Source: CAJQPP01 sp963793465
GTDB lineage: Bacteria > Planctomycetota > Planctomycetia > Pirellulales > Pirellulaceae
Assembly: GCA_963793465.1 (NCBI GenBank)
Contig: CAWCAJ010000003.1
Location: 248,001-312,000, forward strand
Direction of reading: 5' to 3'
Length of the DNA: 64,000 nt
The notes beneath the pieces are model-generated. The model did no database searches and was not told the origin of the DNA. It saw nothing but the letters and a program-made list of their open reading frames with translations. A program made the position numbers and the translations under genes. Shown here piece after piece: positions 28,846 to 36,913 of the stretch. Positions within the stretch are counted from its first letter, which is position 1. Each line of letters starts with the position of its first letter.

Positions 28846-29228
28846 TTTTGCTTCCTTTCAACATTCCTTCGTTGATCGCCCAGCCCACGAACACGCATCC
28901 GCGGCCGGTCACAATCTGTCAATCGCCATGTCGACGAAGACGCAGTACAGCGGCTTCTGGGGACACGACTGGTCAAAGGGAAACTCGTTTCGGCGATCCA
29001 TGCCAAGCATCAACGATGGGCGAAGGCGTCCATACCTGCTCAGTTTAGAGGGATCAGGAAGGCCTCTCTCGCGGCGCTTCCGGAACACTGGTTATCCTTG
29101 ATTGACCTGCCACACCCGGCTGACCGACCCGACGATGACCCCGGATTGCCCGGCCTCCTCGGGCACATCTTGCCGCCCGAAAAACCCTGAATCCTATCGC
29201 CTGCGAGGACGTCTCCGACCGTGGTGGG
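28846..29228 (-). other. Predicted long 5' leader of nrdA
   Basis: If transcription starts just after the -10 at 29233-29238, the nrdA mRNA would carry about 380 nt of leader. I find no convincing small gene or known riboswitch in it; the short open frames are GC-biased and unsupported. The last 15 bases carry the nrdA Shine-Dalgarno site. Confidence 0.4.
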
Positions 29229-29275
29229 GCCCAATATATCGTTGCCACGAGCACTGTCAACACAAAATGTTGTGC
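29229..29275 (-). promoter_or_regulatory. nrdA promoter overlapped by two NrdR-like boxes
   Basis: On the minus strand, TTGACA (29255-29260, perfect -35) and TATATT (29233-29238) are 16 bp apart. Two 16-bp sites resemble the NrdR consensus ACACwATATwTTGTGT: 29260-29275 (13 of 16) and 29229-29244 (11 of 16). They start 31 bp apart, three helical turns, the usual NrdR spacing. One box touches the -35 and the other contains the -10, so bound NrdR should block RNA polymerase. nrdR itself is not in the window. Confidence 0.75.
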
Positions 29276-29800
29276 TTGCAGCCTCTTTCATTCTATCGAG
29301 CCGCGAGCGGCAGCGATCAAGTTTTTTCCTCCATTCCCACGGAAAATTCCCACCGTTTCCAACGCCCCTGCGGGTGGACTCCCCTTGGCAAGCGGGCGGA
29401 CTTCCCGGGGCAACCGGCGGAAACGCGTTGGCATCCAGTCCCCCATATCTTGTGGTCTGTCGTCCAAAAAAATCTTCCTTCGCCCGCTTTCGCCAGCGGA
29501 CTCCCCGGGAGCGGCCTGGGCAGGGGGCTTGTGGCGTCGCCCGCCGCCAGGTTGGCCCGGCCACGTGTCCTTCTGGAAACCCCAGGATTCCCACAGCTTC
29601 TTCCGGTTGCGGACCGCAAAACTAACAATTTTCCCGACAATCGTTTATGATGAAATGATTGACGTGATTGCTGGGCGGGGTTGGATTGGATGACGCTTGA
29701 CGTGGCCCTTTCCGCAAAAGGGTGCAGCCAAGGGAAAAGGGTGCAGCCAAGGGGACACCCTCCAGCGACACGCCTGAGTATCCGTATCCGGAAAAACTGC
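29276..29800. other. Intergenic region between nrd promoter and FG-GAP gene
   Basis: About 525 bp between divergent units. Open frames on both strands overlap and have no recognisable domain. 29700-29760 has a short imperfect direct repeat (AAAAGGGTGCAGCCAAGGG-like). No gene called. Confidence 0.45.
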
Positions 29801-31876
29801 ATGTCTGGTTCCAAGCGAAAAAAACAACCACCAACCTCCAAACGCTCTCCGCAACGGTCCCGCGACGTGGAGCGGGCGGGGGGCCGCGATCCGCAGGATC
29901 CTCACTCGGAAAAGCGTCACCTCAGCCCCGCAGCCGCCTGCTTGATCACGCTGCCGGTGGTGATCGCATTCGCGGGCATTGCCTGGTACGTCCTGAGTCA
30001 AGGACAGGGTTCCGTAGACCTGCCACCCGACCTGGCGCAAGCGACCCCGGATCCCGTCGCTGCCACGGACCGGACAGCGACCCCTTCCCCGGCGGCAACC
30101 GCTGGGCAGGAGGAAGCCTCGGGGAACAAGGTCTGGGAAACCATCGCAGACCAGGAGGAACGCTGGAATGAAATGGACAACGCGGCCCAAGACGGTTGGG
30201 ATACGGAGGTCATTTCCGATCGAGTCACCGCTCAATGGAACAAGCTGAAAAAACTCCTGAACTCCGACAAGACGATCGATGCAGCGGCGGTCCACAGCGT
30301 GATCGACGATGACGTGATCGTCCACTCGGTCTTGCCACGGCAACTGCAGACGGTGTTTCAAAACGACCGCATGACCGTCCAGCGGATCGTCACGGAGGCT
30401 GTGGAACCATCCACTTCGGGGACAGGCGGCGGAGACCTGGCCAACGCCTTGTTGGAAATGCTGGAGCCCTACACCGATCGAGAAAACCTGCGTTTGAAAT
30501 GGAAGGTTTTTCGCGTCAATCCCGATCAGCAGCAGGTGACAACCCAACAAACCCTGGAAGTGTTTGGAAAGACGGCAACCGGGTACCGGGAGGAGAATGC
30601 CACCTGGGTTTGCGATTGGACGAATGAGGACAAACCGCACCTGAAAAGTGTCCGGGTGACCCATTACGAATCGGTCGATGTGGCACAGCACCAGCTGTTT
30701 GCCGATTGCACAGAATCGATCCTGGGCGCCAACCCGAGTTTCCACGAGCAGTTGTTGCGGGGCTTCGATTACTGGCTGGAACGTCGCCAGGCCAACAGTT
30801 CCTTTTTCCTGTTGGCCAACAACGGCGTGGCGGTAGGTGACGTCAATGGAGACGGACTGGAGGACTTGTACCTTTGCCAGGAGTCCGGTCTTCCCAACTT
30901 GCTGTACCTGCAGAATCCGGACGGGACCTTGCGGGATGTCAGCGCCCAGTCGGGTGTCAACTGGCTGCAGAACTCGCTTTCGGCGTTGATCGTGGACTTG
31001 AACAATGATGGGCACATGGACCTGGCGGTGGCAGTCGGAGGCGCTGTCGTGATTGCCCAGGGTAACAGCACCGGTCAGTTTGAAGTTCGTGATCTGCTGG
31101 ATGCCACGGATGAAATCTGGTCGCTGACCGCCGCAGATTACGACCGCGATGGCCGGCTGGACCTGCATACCGGTACGTATACCCCGACGGGCATCGCCAG
31201 CGTGGCGGCCAACGTCGTATTGACCATGGCCGATTTTGCCGATGGTGGAATCAACAAGCTGTTCCACAACGAATCCCAGGGCGAGACGTTTGCCTTCCGC
31301 GACGTCACGGAAGAGTGCGGATTGAATGTCAACAATCGCCGCAAAACCTACTCTGCGGTCTGGGAGGATCTGGATAACGACGGAGACCTGGATCTGTATG
31401 TGGCCAATGACTTTGGCTGGAACAGTTTGTATCGCAACGACACCACGGACGACGGCAAAACGGTGTTTGTGGACATTGCCGCCGCCGCGGATGCATTGGA
31501 CGATTCCTTTGGCATGTCGGTCAACTACGCGGATTATGACCGGGACGGCTGGCTGGATATCTATATCAGCAACATGTATTCCTATGCCGGAAACCGTATT
31601 ACCTATCAGGATCAGTTCAAGGCGGACTCGACGGACAACGTGAAAAAGCGGTTTCAACGATTCGCACGGGGCAACACCTTGCTGCGTAACGCGGGACCAT
31701 CCACGGATGAGGAGGCCGGATCCATCATCAAGTTTGAGGATCGCAGCATGGAAGCCGGCGTCAACATGGGACGCTGGGCCTGGAGTTCCTGCTTTCTGGA
31801 TGTGAACAACGATGGCTGGGAGGACCTGTTTGTCAACAATGGCTACATCACGGCCAGCGACAGTGGTGACTTGTGA
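29801..31876 (+). CDS. FG-GAP/VCBS (CRTAC1-like) protein, part upstream of in-frame UGA
   Basis: Reads as 691 residues ending at a UGA (31874-31876), but the same frame continues without interruption to 33973, so this is probably the front part of one 1390-residue protein. A basic cytosolic N-terminus and one membrane helix (about residues 44-66) anchor it; next come a mixed domain (about 110-330) and FG-GAP/VCBS repeats with DVNGDGLEDLY, DLNNDGHMDLA, DYDRDGRLDLH, DLDNDGDLDLY and DVNNDGWEDLF calcium loops. The front part ends in ITASDSGDL immediately before the UGA. The start at 29801 precedes the charged N-terminus; an ATG at 29681 would add unsupported residues. Confidence 0.82.
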   Translation: MSGSKRKKQPPTSKRSPQRSRDVERAGGRDPQDPHSEKRHLSPAAACLITLPVVIAFAGIAWYVLSQGQGSVDLPPDLAQATPDPVAATDRTATPSPAATAGQEEASGNKVWETIADQEERWNEMDNAAQDGWDTEVISDRVTAQWNKLKKLLNSDKTIDAAAVHSVIDDDVIVHSVLPRQLQTVFQNDRMTVQRIVTEAVEPSTSGTGGGDLANALLEMLEPYTDRENLRLKWKVFRVNPDQQQVTTQQTLEVFGKTATGYREENATWVCDWTNEDKPHLKSVRVTHYESVDVAQHQLFADCTESILGANPSFHEQLLRGFDYWLERRQANSSFFLLANNGVAVGDVNGDGLEDLYLCQESGLPNLLYLQNPDGTLRDVSAQSGVNWLQNSLSALIVDLNNDGHMDLAVAVGGAVVIAQGNSTGQFEVRDLLDATDEIWSLTAADYDRDGRLDLHTGTYTPTGIASVAANVVLTMADFADGGINKLFHNESQGETFAFRDVTEECGLNVNNRRKTYSAVWEDLDNDGDLDLYVANDFGWNSLYRNDTTDDGKTVFVDIAAAADALDDSFGMSVNYADYDRDGWLDIYISNMYSYAGNRITYQDQFKADSTDNVKKRFQRFARGNTLLRNAGPSTDEEAGSIIKFEDRSMEAGVNMGRWAWSSCFLDVNNDGWEDLFVNNGYITASDSGDL

Positions 31877-31903
31877 AGTTTCCATTGGCGGCAAGTTTTG
31901 TCG
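31874..31903 (+). promoter_or_regulatory. Candidate selenocysteine UGA with bacterial SECIS-like hairpin
   Basis: The UGA is followed 18 nt later by an apical GUU loop (31895-31897) closed by a six-pair stem, CGGCAA with UUGUCG (31889-31894 with 31898-31903, one G-U). A lower stem UUUC/GAAA can form as an alternative. Bacterial SECIS hairpins usually have a small loop with G in its first two positions 16-37 nt after the UGA, which this satisfies. Folding was done by eye; chance occurrence is possible. Confidence 0.45.
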
Positions 31904-33973
31904 AAATCATTTGATCATCTGAGCCAGGAAAAAGACGCCCCGATCTTGCGGATCGCGGCCAGCGACAAAAGTGAGCACCTGGATCGGATGCTGTTGCAAG
32001 GCCGCTCGATGAGCGGACACGAACGTAACTGCTGTTTCCTGAATACCTTGTCCAGCGACCAGGCCGAGGGGCGGTTTGCCACGGTTTCGGCCGTGTCTGG
32101 ACTGGATTTTGACGACGACGGACAGGCCGCGGCCCAAGTCGATTGGGATCATGATGGCGACGTGGACCTGGTGCTTTCCAACCGCAATGCGCCGCGGGTG
32201 CGTATCATGCGAAACGAAAACCCGGCTGGTAACCGCTTCCTGCAACTGCATTTGCAGGGTAACGGCCAGGATACCAACCGCAATGCCATCGGGGCCCGGG
32301 TTACCGTGACTTTGGATTCCCTGGATGCCGCGGGACAGCCAGTGCGATTATTAAAGACGCTGCGAGCCGGCGAAGGCTACCTGACGCAGTCTTCCCAAAT
32401 CCTGCATTTCGGCCTGGGTGACCAGGCAAATATCCAGAGCGTGCACGTGCGCTGGCCCAATCAGGATCTGGACAGCCAAGTGTTCACCGACCTGCAGCCC
32501 AATCAACGTTACCGTTTGGTGCAGGGAAGCCAGGCCGCAGAACCTGTCAGCCTGCAGCGGCCCGGTCTGGCGATCGAGGCGGAACCCACGCAGGTCCCCA
32601 CTCCCGACCTGACCATGCGGATTCCCTTGATGCATCAGTTCCTGGCACCCGATTTACGCTACGAGGATTTCCAGGGACAAATCCGGGACTTTGCCCGCGA
32701 TTCCCGTCACAAGGTGCTGGTCAACCTGTGGTCCACGACATGTGTTCCCTGCGTGAAAGAGTTGACAGAATTTGGGGAGCGTTACGAGGAGTTGAAACAG
32801 GCCGGCGTGCAGGTGTTGGCCTTGAATATCGATCAACTGCAATCCCTGCCCGAGGCCCGGACTGAGGCCGAGAAGATGGCTCAACGCATGCGGCTTCCTT
32901 TTACGACGGGCATGGCCCCGCCAGAAGTGATTGCCGAATTGCAACGATTGCACAATGCCTTGATCCGCATGAATCGACCCCTGCCCATGCCCTCCAGTTT
33001 TCTGATTGATCGCAATGGACGACTGGACATCATTTACAAGGGCGCCGTGTCGGTGGATACGTTGCTGGCCGACGCCCAACCCATCGGCGATATGGATTTG
33101 TTGGATCGCTATGTTCGCTCGGTCCCCTTCCAGGGAGCATTGCTGCGAGATCCGTTGATCAAGGGGCCCATGGAACGCAATGAAGCATCAGCCCTGATTC
33201 GACTGGGCAAAGAGTATGTCAAAGAAGGGCAATTGGACCGCGCCGAAGCCACCTTCCTGGACGCCCTGCAGCAGGTCCCCGATTCCGCGGCGATTCACAA
33301 TCAGTTGGCCCTGGTCTACGAACGCCAAAGCCGGCGCGGCACCCCCGGCAAGGACCAGCTGGCCATGAAACACTATCGTGATGCCATTGCCCTGGATCCC
33401 GACAAACCCGGATTGCGTATCAACCTGGCACAGATGTTGATCCGCAATCGGCAATACGAGGAAGCAGCCGAGCATCTGGATCATGCCCTGGCCCATGCAC
33501 CGGAACATGCCGATGCGCATTACAATCGGGGCCTGATATACAGTGCCGCGAAGGCTTTGGATCAGGAAAAGGCCAGCTACGAAAAAGCCCTGGAGATTCG
33601 ACCCGACCATCCCCAGGCGTTGTTCCGTCTGGGGAAGATCTACGAAGACAACGGTCAGTTGACGGAAGCCCAGGTGTTCTATCAGCGAGCCGTGGACCAG
33701 GCGCCTCAAAGCGACCTGTTGTTGACGACGCTGGCTCGCGTGCTGACCAAGCAGCAGGAGCTGGAAGCCGCCCGGGATTTATTGCTGCAGGTGATCGGCC
33801 GCCAACCGCGTTTCCCCGATGCCCATTTTCAACTGGGCCAGGTCTACCTGGCCTCCGGCGACCCGACCGAAGCGCGGCGGGAATTCCTGGAAACCCTGCG
33901 ACTGAATCGCAACCATCAAGGGGCAATCATGGCCCTGCAGCAGTTGCAACTTTCGGCCGGTTCGGGCCAATAG
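31898..33973 (+). CDS. ASPIC-thioredoxin-TPR part downstream of the in-frame UGA
   Basis: Starts at a TTG only if translated separately; there is no Shine-Dalgarno site, and the frame is continuous with 29801-31873 through codons for SFHWRQV, so independent initiation is doubtful. Residues (from 31898) 55-105 finish the FG-GAP part (DWDHDGDVDLVLSN), 110-205 are an ASPIC/UnbV domain, 255-400 a TlpA/thioredoxin-like domain with active site CVPC (282-285), and about 435-690 TPR repeats. Thus a membrane-anchored, outward-facing redox protein with protein-binding repeats. An upstream UGA read as Cys or Sec would restore one polypeptide. A true nonsense mutation or base error are the alternatives. 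Confidence 0.82.
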   Translation: MSKSFDHLSQEKDAPILRIAASDKSEHLDRMLLQGRSMSGHERNCCFLNTLSSDQAEGRFATVSAVSGLDFDDDGQAAAQVDWDHDGDVDLVLSNRNAPRVRIMRNENPAGNRFLQLHLQGNGQDTNRNAIGARVTVTLDSLDAAGQPVRLLKTLRAGEGYLTQSSQILHFGLGDQANIQSVHVRWPNQDLDSQVFTDLQPNQRYRLVQGSQAAEPVSLQRPGLAIEAEPTQVPTPDLTMRIPLMHQFLAPDLRYEDFQGQIRDFARDSRHKVLVNLWSTTCVPCVKELTEFGERYEELKQAGVQVLALNIDQLQSLPEARTEAEKMAQRMRLPFTTGMAPPEVIAELQRLHNALIRMNRPLPMPSSFLIDRNGRLDIIYKGAVSVDTLLADAQPIGDMDLLDRYVRSVPFQGALLRDPLIKGPMERNEASALIRLGKEYVKEGQLDRAEATFLDALQQVPDSAAIHNQLALVYERQSRRGTPGKDQLAMKHYRDAIALDPDKPGLRINLAQMLIRNRQYEEAAEHLDHALAHAPEHADAHYNRGLIYSAAKALDQEKASYEKALEIRPDHPQALFRLGKIYEDNGQLTEAQVFYQRAVDQAPQSDLLLTTLARVLTKQQELEAARDLLLQVIGRQPRFPDAHFQLGQVYLASGDPTEARREFLETLRLNRNHQGAIMALQQLQLSAGSGQ

Positions 33974-34509
33974 CCACGCTGCCACGTGCTTTGGATTAAC
34001 CAAGTCCGCTCTGACGCTGCCGACGCTCCTGACGGTGGTTGGCGTGCGTCTACCCTGCATTGCGCAGGTTTGGGCGGCCTGCTTGCGCTGCTTCCGGCCT
34101 CATGCGGGAGTGGTGACGGGTCGAACGGATTTCATTGCTGGCGGTCTCTGGAATCGACGAGGCCACGCCACCGCTCACAGGATGCTGGTGCAGGCGTTCC
34201 ACAATTTTCTGATTTTCCCTGCGGGTAACCGCACGGGGAAGACAGGTAAAGTAATAGCGATCGTTGCCCTGTTAATTGCCGAGCAACGCCGCCGTGTGAA
34301 CCCGGCGATGCAGCATGCCCTGTTCCCCTTGACTTCCTGATCCACTCCCTTGCATCGCCGGGTCTCAATTCCCACCCCGAGGTACGTCCGCAACCGTACC
34401 TGAACCCTGCCATTTGGAATGTGTGGAGCCAACCGCCGGGACCCCTGCGAACTCGTGGACGGTTCTCGCTGCGCCTGCGCCACCAACAGAGCCAAAAAAG
34501 GAGAACGAG
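33974..34509. other. Intergenic region, no gene recognised
   Basis: About 535 bp between two genes on the plus strand. Overlapping short frames in all phases lack motifs. The last 20 bases hold the AAAGGAG ribosome site for 34510. No terminator or promoter stands out. Confidence 0.45.
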
Positions 34510-34986
34510 ATGAAACGATTCCCCGCAACCAACCCTTGGTTACTTCCACTGCTTGCCGGTTTGCTCACGGTGATCAACGGGCCCCTCTCCACCCAAGCCC
34601 AGGCCGCCGCGGATGAGACGGCGGAACAGCGTTACCACGCCGGCATGCAAGCCATGCAGAGTATCGGCAAGGCGGCGTCTGCGCAGATGATGTGGCAGGC
34701 CCAAAGGTGTGCCGCGGTGGTCGCCACACTGATTGATAACGGTCAGCATCAGGCCGCACGGCAACTGGCGGAACGCTGCATCCTCGATTTACGACAGATC
34801 GCCAGTACCGCGATTGATCAGGTCGAACAGATCCGCCAGGACTACCGTGACAAAATTCTTGGTGAATGGGGGCGGCAGGACCTGGTAGACAAATTGGAAA
34901 CCGGCGCCCACGAAATCAAACTCGAAATTGTGAAGAGCCGGGACCTGGCCGTGGAACTCCTGCGTTTCACGGTCAACGGATTCTAG
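34510..34986 (+). CDS. Hypothetical secreted helical protein
   Basis: 158 residues. A signal peptide (residues 1-34, ending near TQAQA) precedes a mature domain that looks fully helical, with heptad-like spacing from about 45 to 150 (QQLAERCILDL, IDQVEQIRQDYRD). I do not recognise the family. AAAGGAG, ten bases before the ATG at 34510, is an excellent ribosome site and fixes the start. The stop codon TAG is immediately followed by the 94-bp repeat copy B, and a terminator follows at 35137. Confidence 0.7.
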   Translation: MKRFPATNPWLLPLLAGLLTVINGPLSTQAQAAADETAEQRYHAGMQAMQSIGKAASAQMMWQAQRCAAVVATLIDNGQHQAARQLAERCILDLRQIASTAIDQVEQIRQDYRDKILGEWGRQDLVDKLETGAHEIKLEIVKSRDLAVELLRFTVNGF

Positions 34987-35080
34987 TGGCCTGTCAGACC
35001 TGAATTGCTAGGAAAGTGCTGAGTTCGCAACGACACTGCCGGACGAGCCGACAGTGGCACCCGTCAGATCAGCCTGGTCA
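34987..35080 (+). repeat. 94-bp dispersed repeat, copy B
   Basis: Second 94-bp element. It begins TGGCCTGTCAG immediately after the TAG stop of 34510-34986, and ends CTGGTCA. The internal hairpin (CACTGCCGG, ACGAG, CCGACAGTG) has one mismatch. It is the most diverged of the three copies. Confidence 0.78.
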
Positions 35081-35136
35081 GCCCACTAGCGTGTGCCGGT
35101 TCGAATTCCGGGAACGAAACTGAAAACCTACCGCAG

Positions 35137-35168
35137 AAGATCGCCATGAAAGTGGCGGTCTTTTTTTT
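35137..35168 (+). terminator. Rho-independent terminator
   Basis: GATCGCCA and TGGCGGTC pair (one T-G wobble; the stem is extended by AA/TT) around TGAAAG, followed by eight T residues. It ends the 34510 transcript past repeat copy B, and lies 54 bp from the end of the convergent ECF sigma gene. Confidence 0.88.
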
Positions 35169-35221
35169 GCTCAGCCGCTCGGTAGAACCGGGAACTGACA
35201 TGTGCATGGTCAACGACCCTG

Positions 35222-35863
35222 TCACGCCTCCTGCGACCCCGAGCCCAACACTTCTTGCTGCAGACGATCCATCGCGCGGGAGAAACGACTACTGGCCCCA
35301 TTGTTGGACAAACCCAGTGCCTGGGCCGCTTCCGCGTTGCTCATCCTCTCAAAGATCCGCATCAGGATGATTTCACGGTCCTTGTCATCCATTTTCTGCA
35401 GCGTCGCCTGCACGATGCGGGCAACCTCCTGACGGGCCACCTTTCCGCCGACGGAGCTGAAACTGTCTTCCAGTTGATCGGCGATCTCCAGCGAGGAGTC
35501 TTCCGAGTTAGCTTTTTGAGAAAGGGACACTTCGCGGCGGGCGTCCCGTTTCCCGGCTTGAATATGCCGTCGATGCAAGGCAATCAAACGATCTTGCACT
35601 GCCAGACGCATCCACACGTAGGCCGACATATCGGGGTATTGGGCGAAACGGTGGATGCTCTGGCTCAGCGACAGAAAGGCCTCCTGCAGCACATCCACTT
35701 CATCGACCCGCCCCTGCAATCGGGGGTCGATACGAATGGCAATCATCCGCAGCAAGCGATCACGGTTCATTTCGAACAGCTCGGCCAAAGCGGTCTGGTC
35801 ACCTTGACGCATGCGCTCGAGCAACTCGCCTTCATCAGCGGATGGAATCGCCATACCACACAT
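35222..35863 (-). CDS. ECF RNA polymerase sigma factor (planctomycete type)
   Basis: 213 residues. Region 2 is visible as VDEVDVLQEAFLSLSQSIHRF with the following WMRLAVQDRLIALHRRH, and region 4 as a helix-turn-helix MSNAEAAQALGLSNNGASSRFSRAM. The long linker between them (about 105-150) is typical of the planctomycete subgroup. It directs RNA polymerase to a small regulon. The start is the ATG at 35863 or, four codons later, 35854. No anti-sigma gene is adjacent, unlike the ECF factor at 60782. A good promoter with direct repeats lies about 110 bp upstream. Confidence 0.9.
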   Translation of the reverse strand: MCGMAIPSADEGELLERMRQGDQTALAELFEMNRDRLLRMIAIRIDPRLQGRVDEVDVLQEAFLSLSQSIHRFAQYPDMSAYVWMRLAVQDRLIALHRRHIQAGKRDARREVSLSQKANSEDSSLEIADQLEDSFSSVGGKVARQEVARIVQATLQKMDDKDREIILMRIFERMSNAEAAQALGLSNNGASSRFSRAMDRLQQEVLGSGSQEA

Positions 35864-36166
35864 TCGGGAATAAACAGGAGGGAAAGCAGGGAAGGCGTTG
35901 TCAATGGCTGGCGTATGAAACCTGTTTCCGATGCGACCGTCGACAGGGGGAAGCCGTTTCCTGGAGGGCCTGCATTATACGCCAAATCTCCCCCACGCCA
36001 AATCTCTTCGCGCGTGAAATCAACCTCGGTATGGCCCGGGCGGTTTTTGATTGCGGTTTCCGCGGCGGTATGCAAGCTGCGACTCATCGCCGCGGGCAGT
36101 GCGGAACAGTCGATCGTGGGGATGGACTCCGGGTGCCACTGAACGACGGGCTACCCGGGCGGCCGT
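35864..36166. other. Intergenic region between ECF sigma gene and btaB
   Basis: 303 bp. It carries the sigma-gene promoter and a pair of direct repeats; otherwise no gene is seen. Confidence 0.45.
35974..36001 (-). promoter_or_regulatory. Promoter of the ECF sigma gene with direct repeats
   Basis: Minus strand: TTGGCG (35996-36001), 16 bp, TATAAT (35974-35979). The sequence ACGCCAAATCTC occurs twice on the plus strand (35979-35990 and 35995-36006), exactly 16 bp apart, covering the spacer and the -35. These could be operator half-sites. Confidence 0.6.
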
Positions 36167-36898
36167 TTACCGTTTGCGTCCAATGAAACGGTAGTAGGGC
36201 ATCCGCACGCATGGCATATAGGGAATCTTGCATTTGGATTCCATCAGTTCGCAGGTCTCAAAACGGTATCGCAGGTAGGGCAAGTGTTCCGACGAGGGAT
36301 AGACTCCATCAATGGCGAACCAGTTGGGCCAAAAGGTGCGATTGAACCAGCCGTGACGGACCATCCGCGAGCCGGGAAACTTTCGCGAAACATAGAAATC
36401 CACGACCCCGATGGTGCCTCCCGGTTTCAGCATGGCCAGGGCATTATCGATCGCGGCAAACCAGTCCGGGATCATGGTCAGCGAATAGGAGAACGTGACG
36501 ACGTCGGCCTGACCTTGGGGAGGGCGGAAAGTCGTGGCATCGGCGACCTGGGTGGTCACGTTGTCCCAGCCGCGTTGCTGAAAACGGTCCCGGGCCACTG
36601 CCAGCAGGGACTCCGCCAGGTCGACCACATAGACCTGTTGCAGTTGGTCGATCGAGGAGGCCAGGTTTTCGATGTTCCAGCCGGTGCCTCCACCCATATC
36701 GACCCAGACACCGTTGGGGGGAACGGCGATGGCAGCGTACATGGCCTCGCGGCCGGTCAGCAGACGCTTCCGATAATCGTCATAGTCTTTGGCCTGCGCC
36801 CCGTAGAAACTTTCCATACGTTCCGCATGCGTGCTGCCCTTGTCGCCACGGCGAAACACCATGTGGCGAATGACACGCATGTCCTGTCGCAGTCCCAT
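36167..36898 (-). CDS. btaB: Betaine-lipid N-methyltransferase BtaB (SAM-dependent)
   Basis: A class I SAM-dependent methyltransferase of 243 residues: motif I is VDMGGGTGWNIE, with VYVVDLAESLL and a VVTFSYSLTMIPDW post-motif. It sits 15 bp after btaA and shares its strand. In Rhodobacter, BtaB trimethylates diacylglyceryl-homoserine to give the betaine lipid DGTS, so the pairing, rather than the methyltransferase fold alone, sets the call. The ATG at 36898 has GAGGG upstream. DGTS replaces phosphatidylcholine-like lipids and saves phosphate. Confidence 0.88.
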   Translation of the reverse strand: MGLRQDMRVIRHMVFRRGDKGSTHAERMESFYGAQAKDYDDYRKRLLTGREAMYAAIAVPPNGVWVDMGGGTGWNIENLASSIDQLQQVYVVDLAESLLAVARDRFQQRGWDNVTTQVADATTFRPPQGQADVVTFSYSLTMIPDWFAAIDNALAMLKPGGTIGVVDFYVSRKFPGSRMVRHGWFNRTFWPNWFAIDGVYPSSEHLPYLRYRFETCELMESKCKIPYMPCVRMPYYRFIGRKR

Positions 36899-36913
36899 CA
36901 AGCCATCCCTCGA

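Noticed and set aside
35085..35125. A possible tRNA T-arm (GGTTCGAAT).
   Set aside because: The flanking bases do not pair as a T-stem, and no acceptor or anticodon arm fits upstream.
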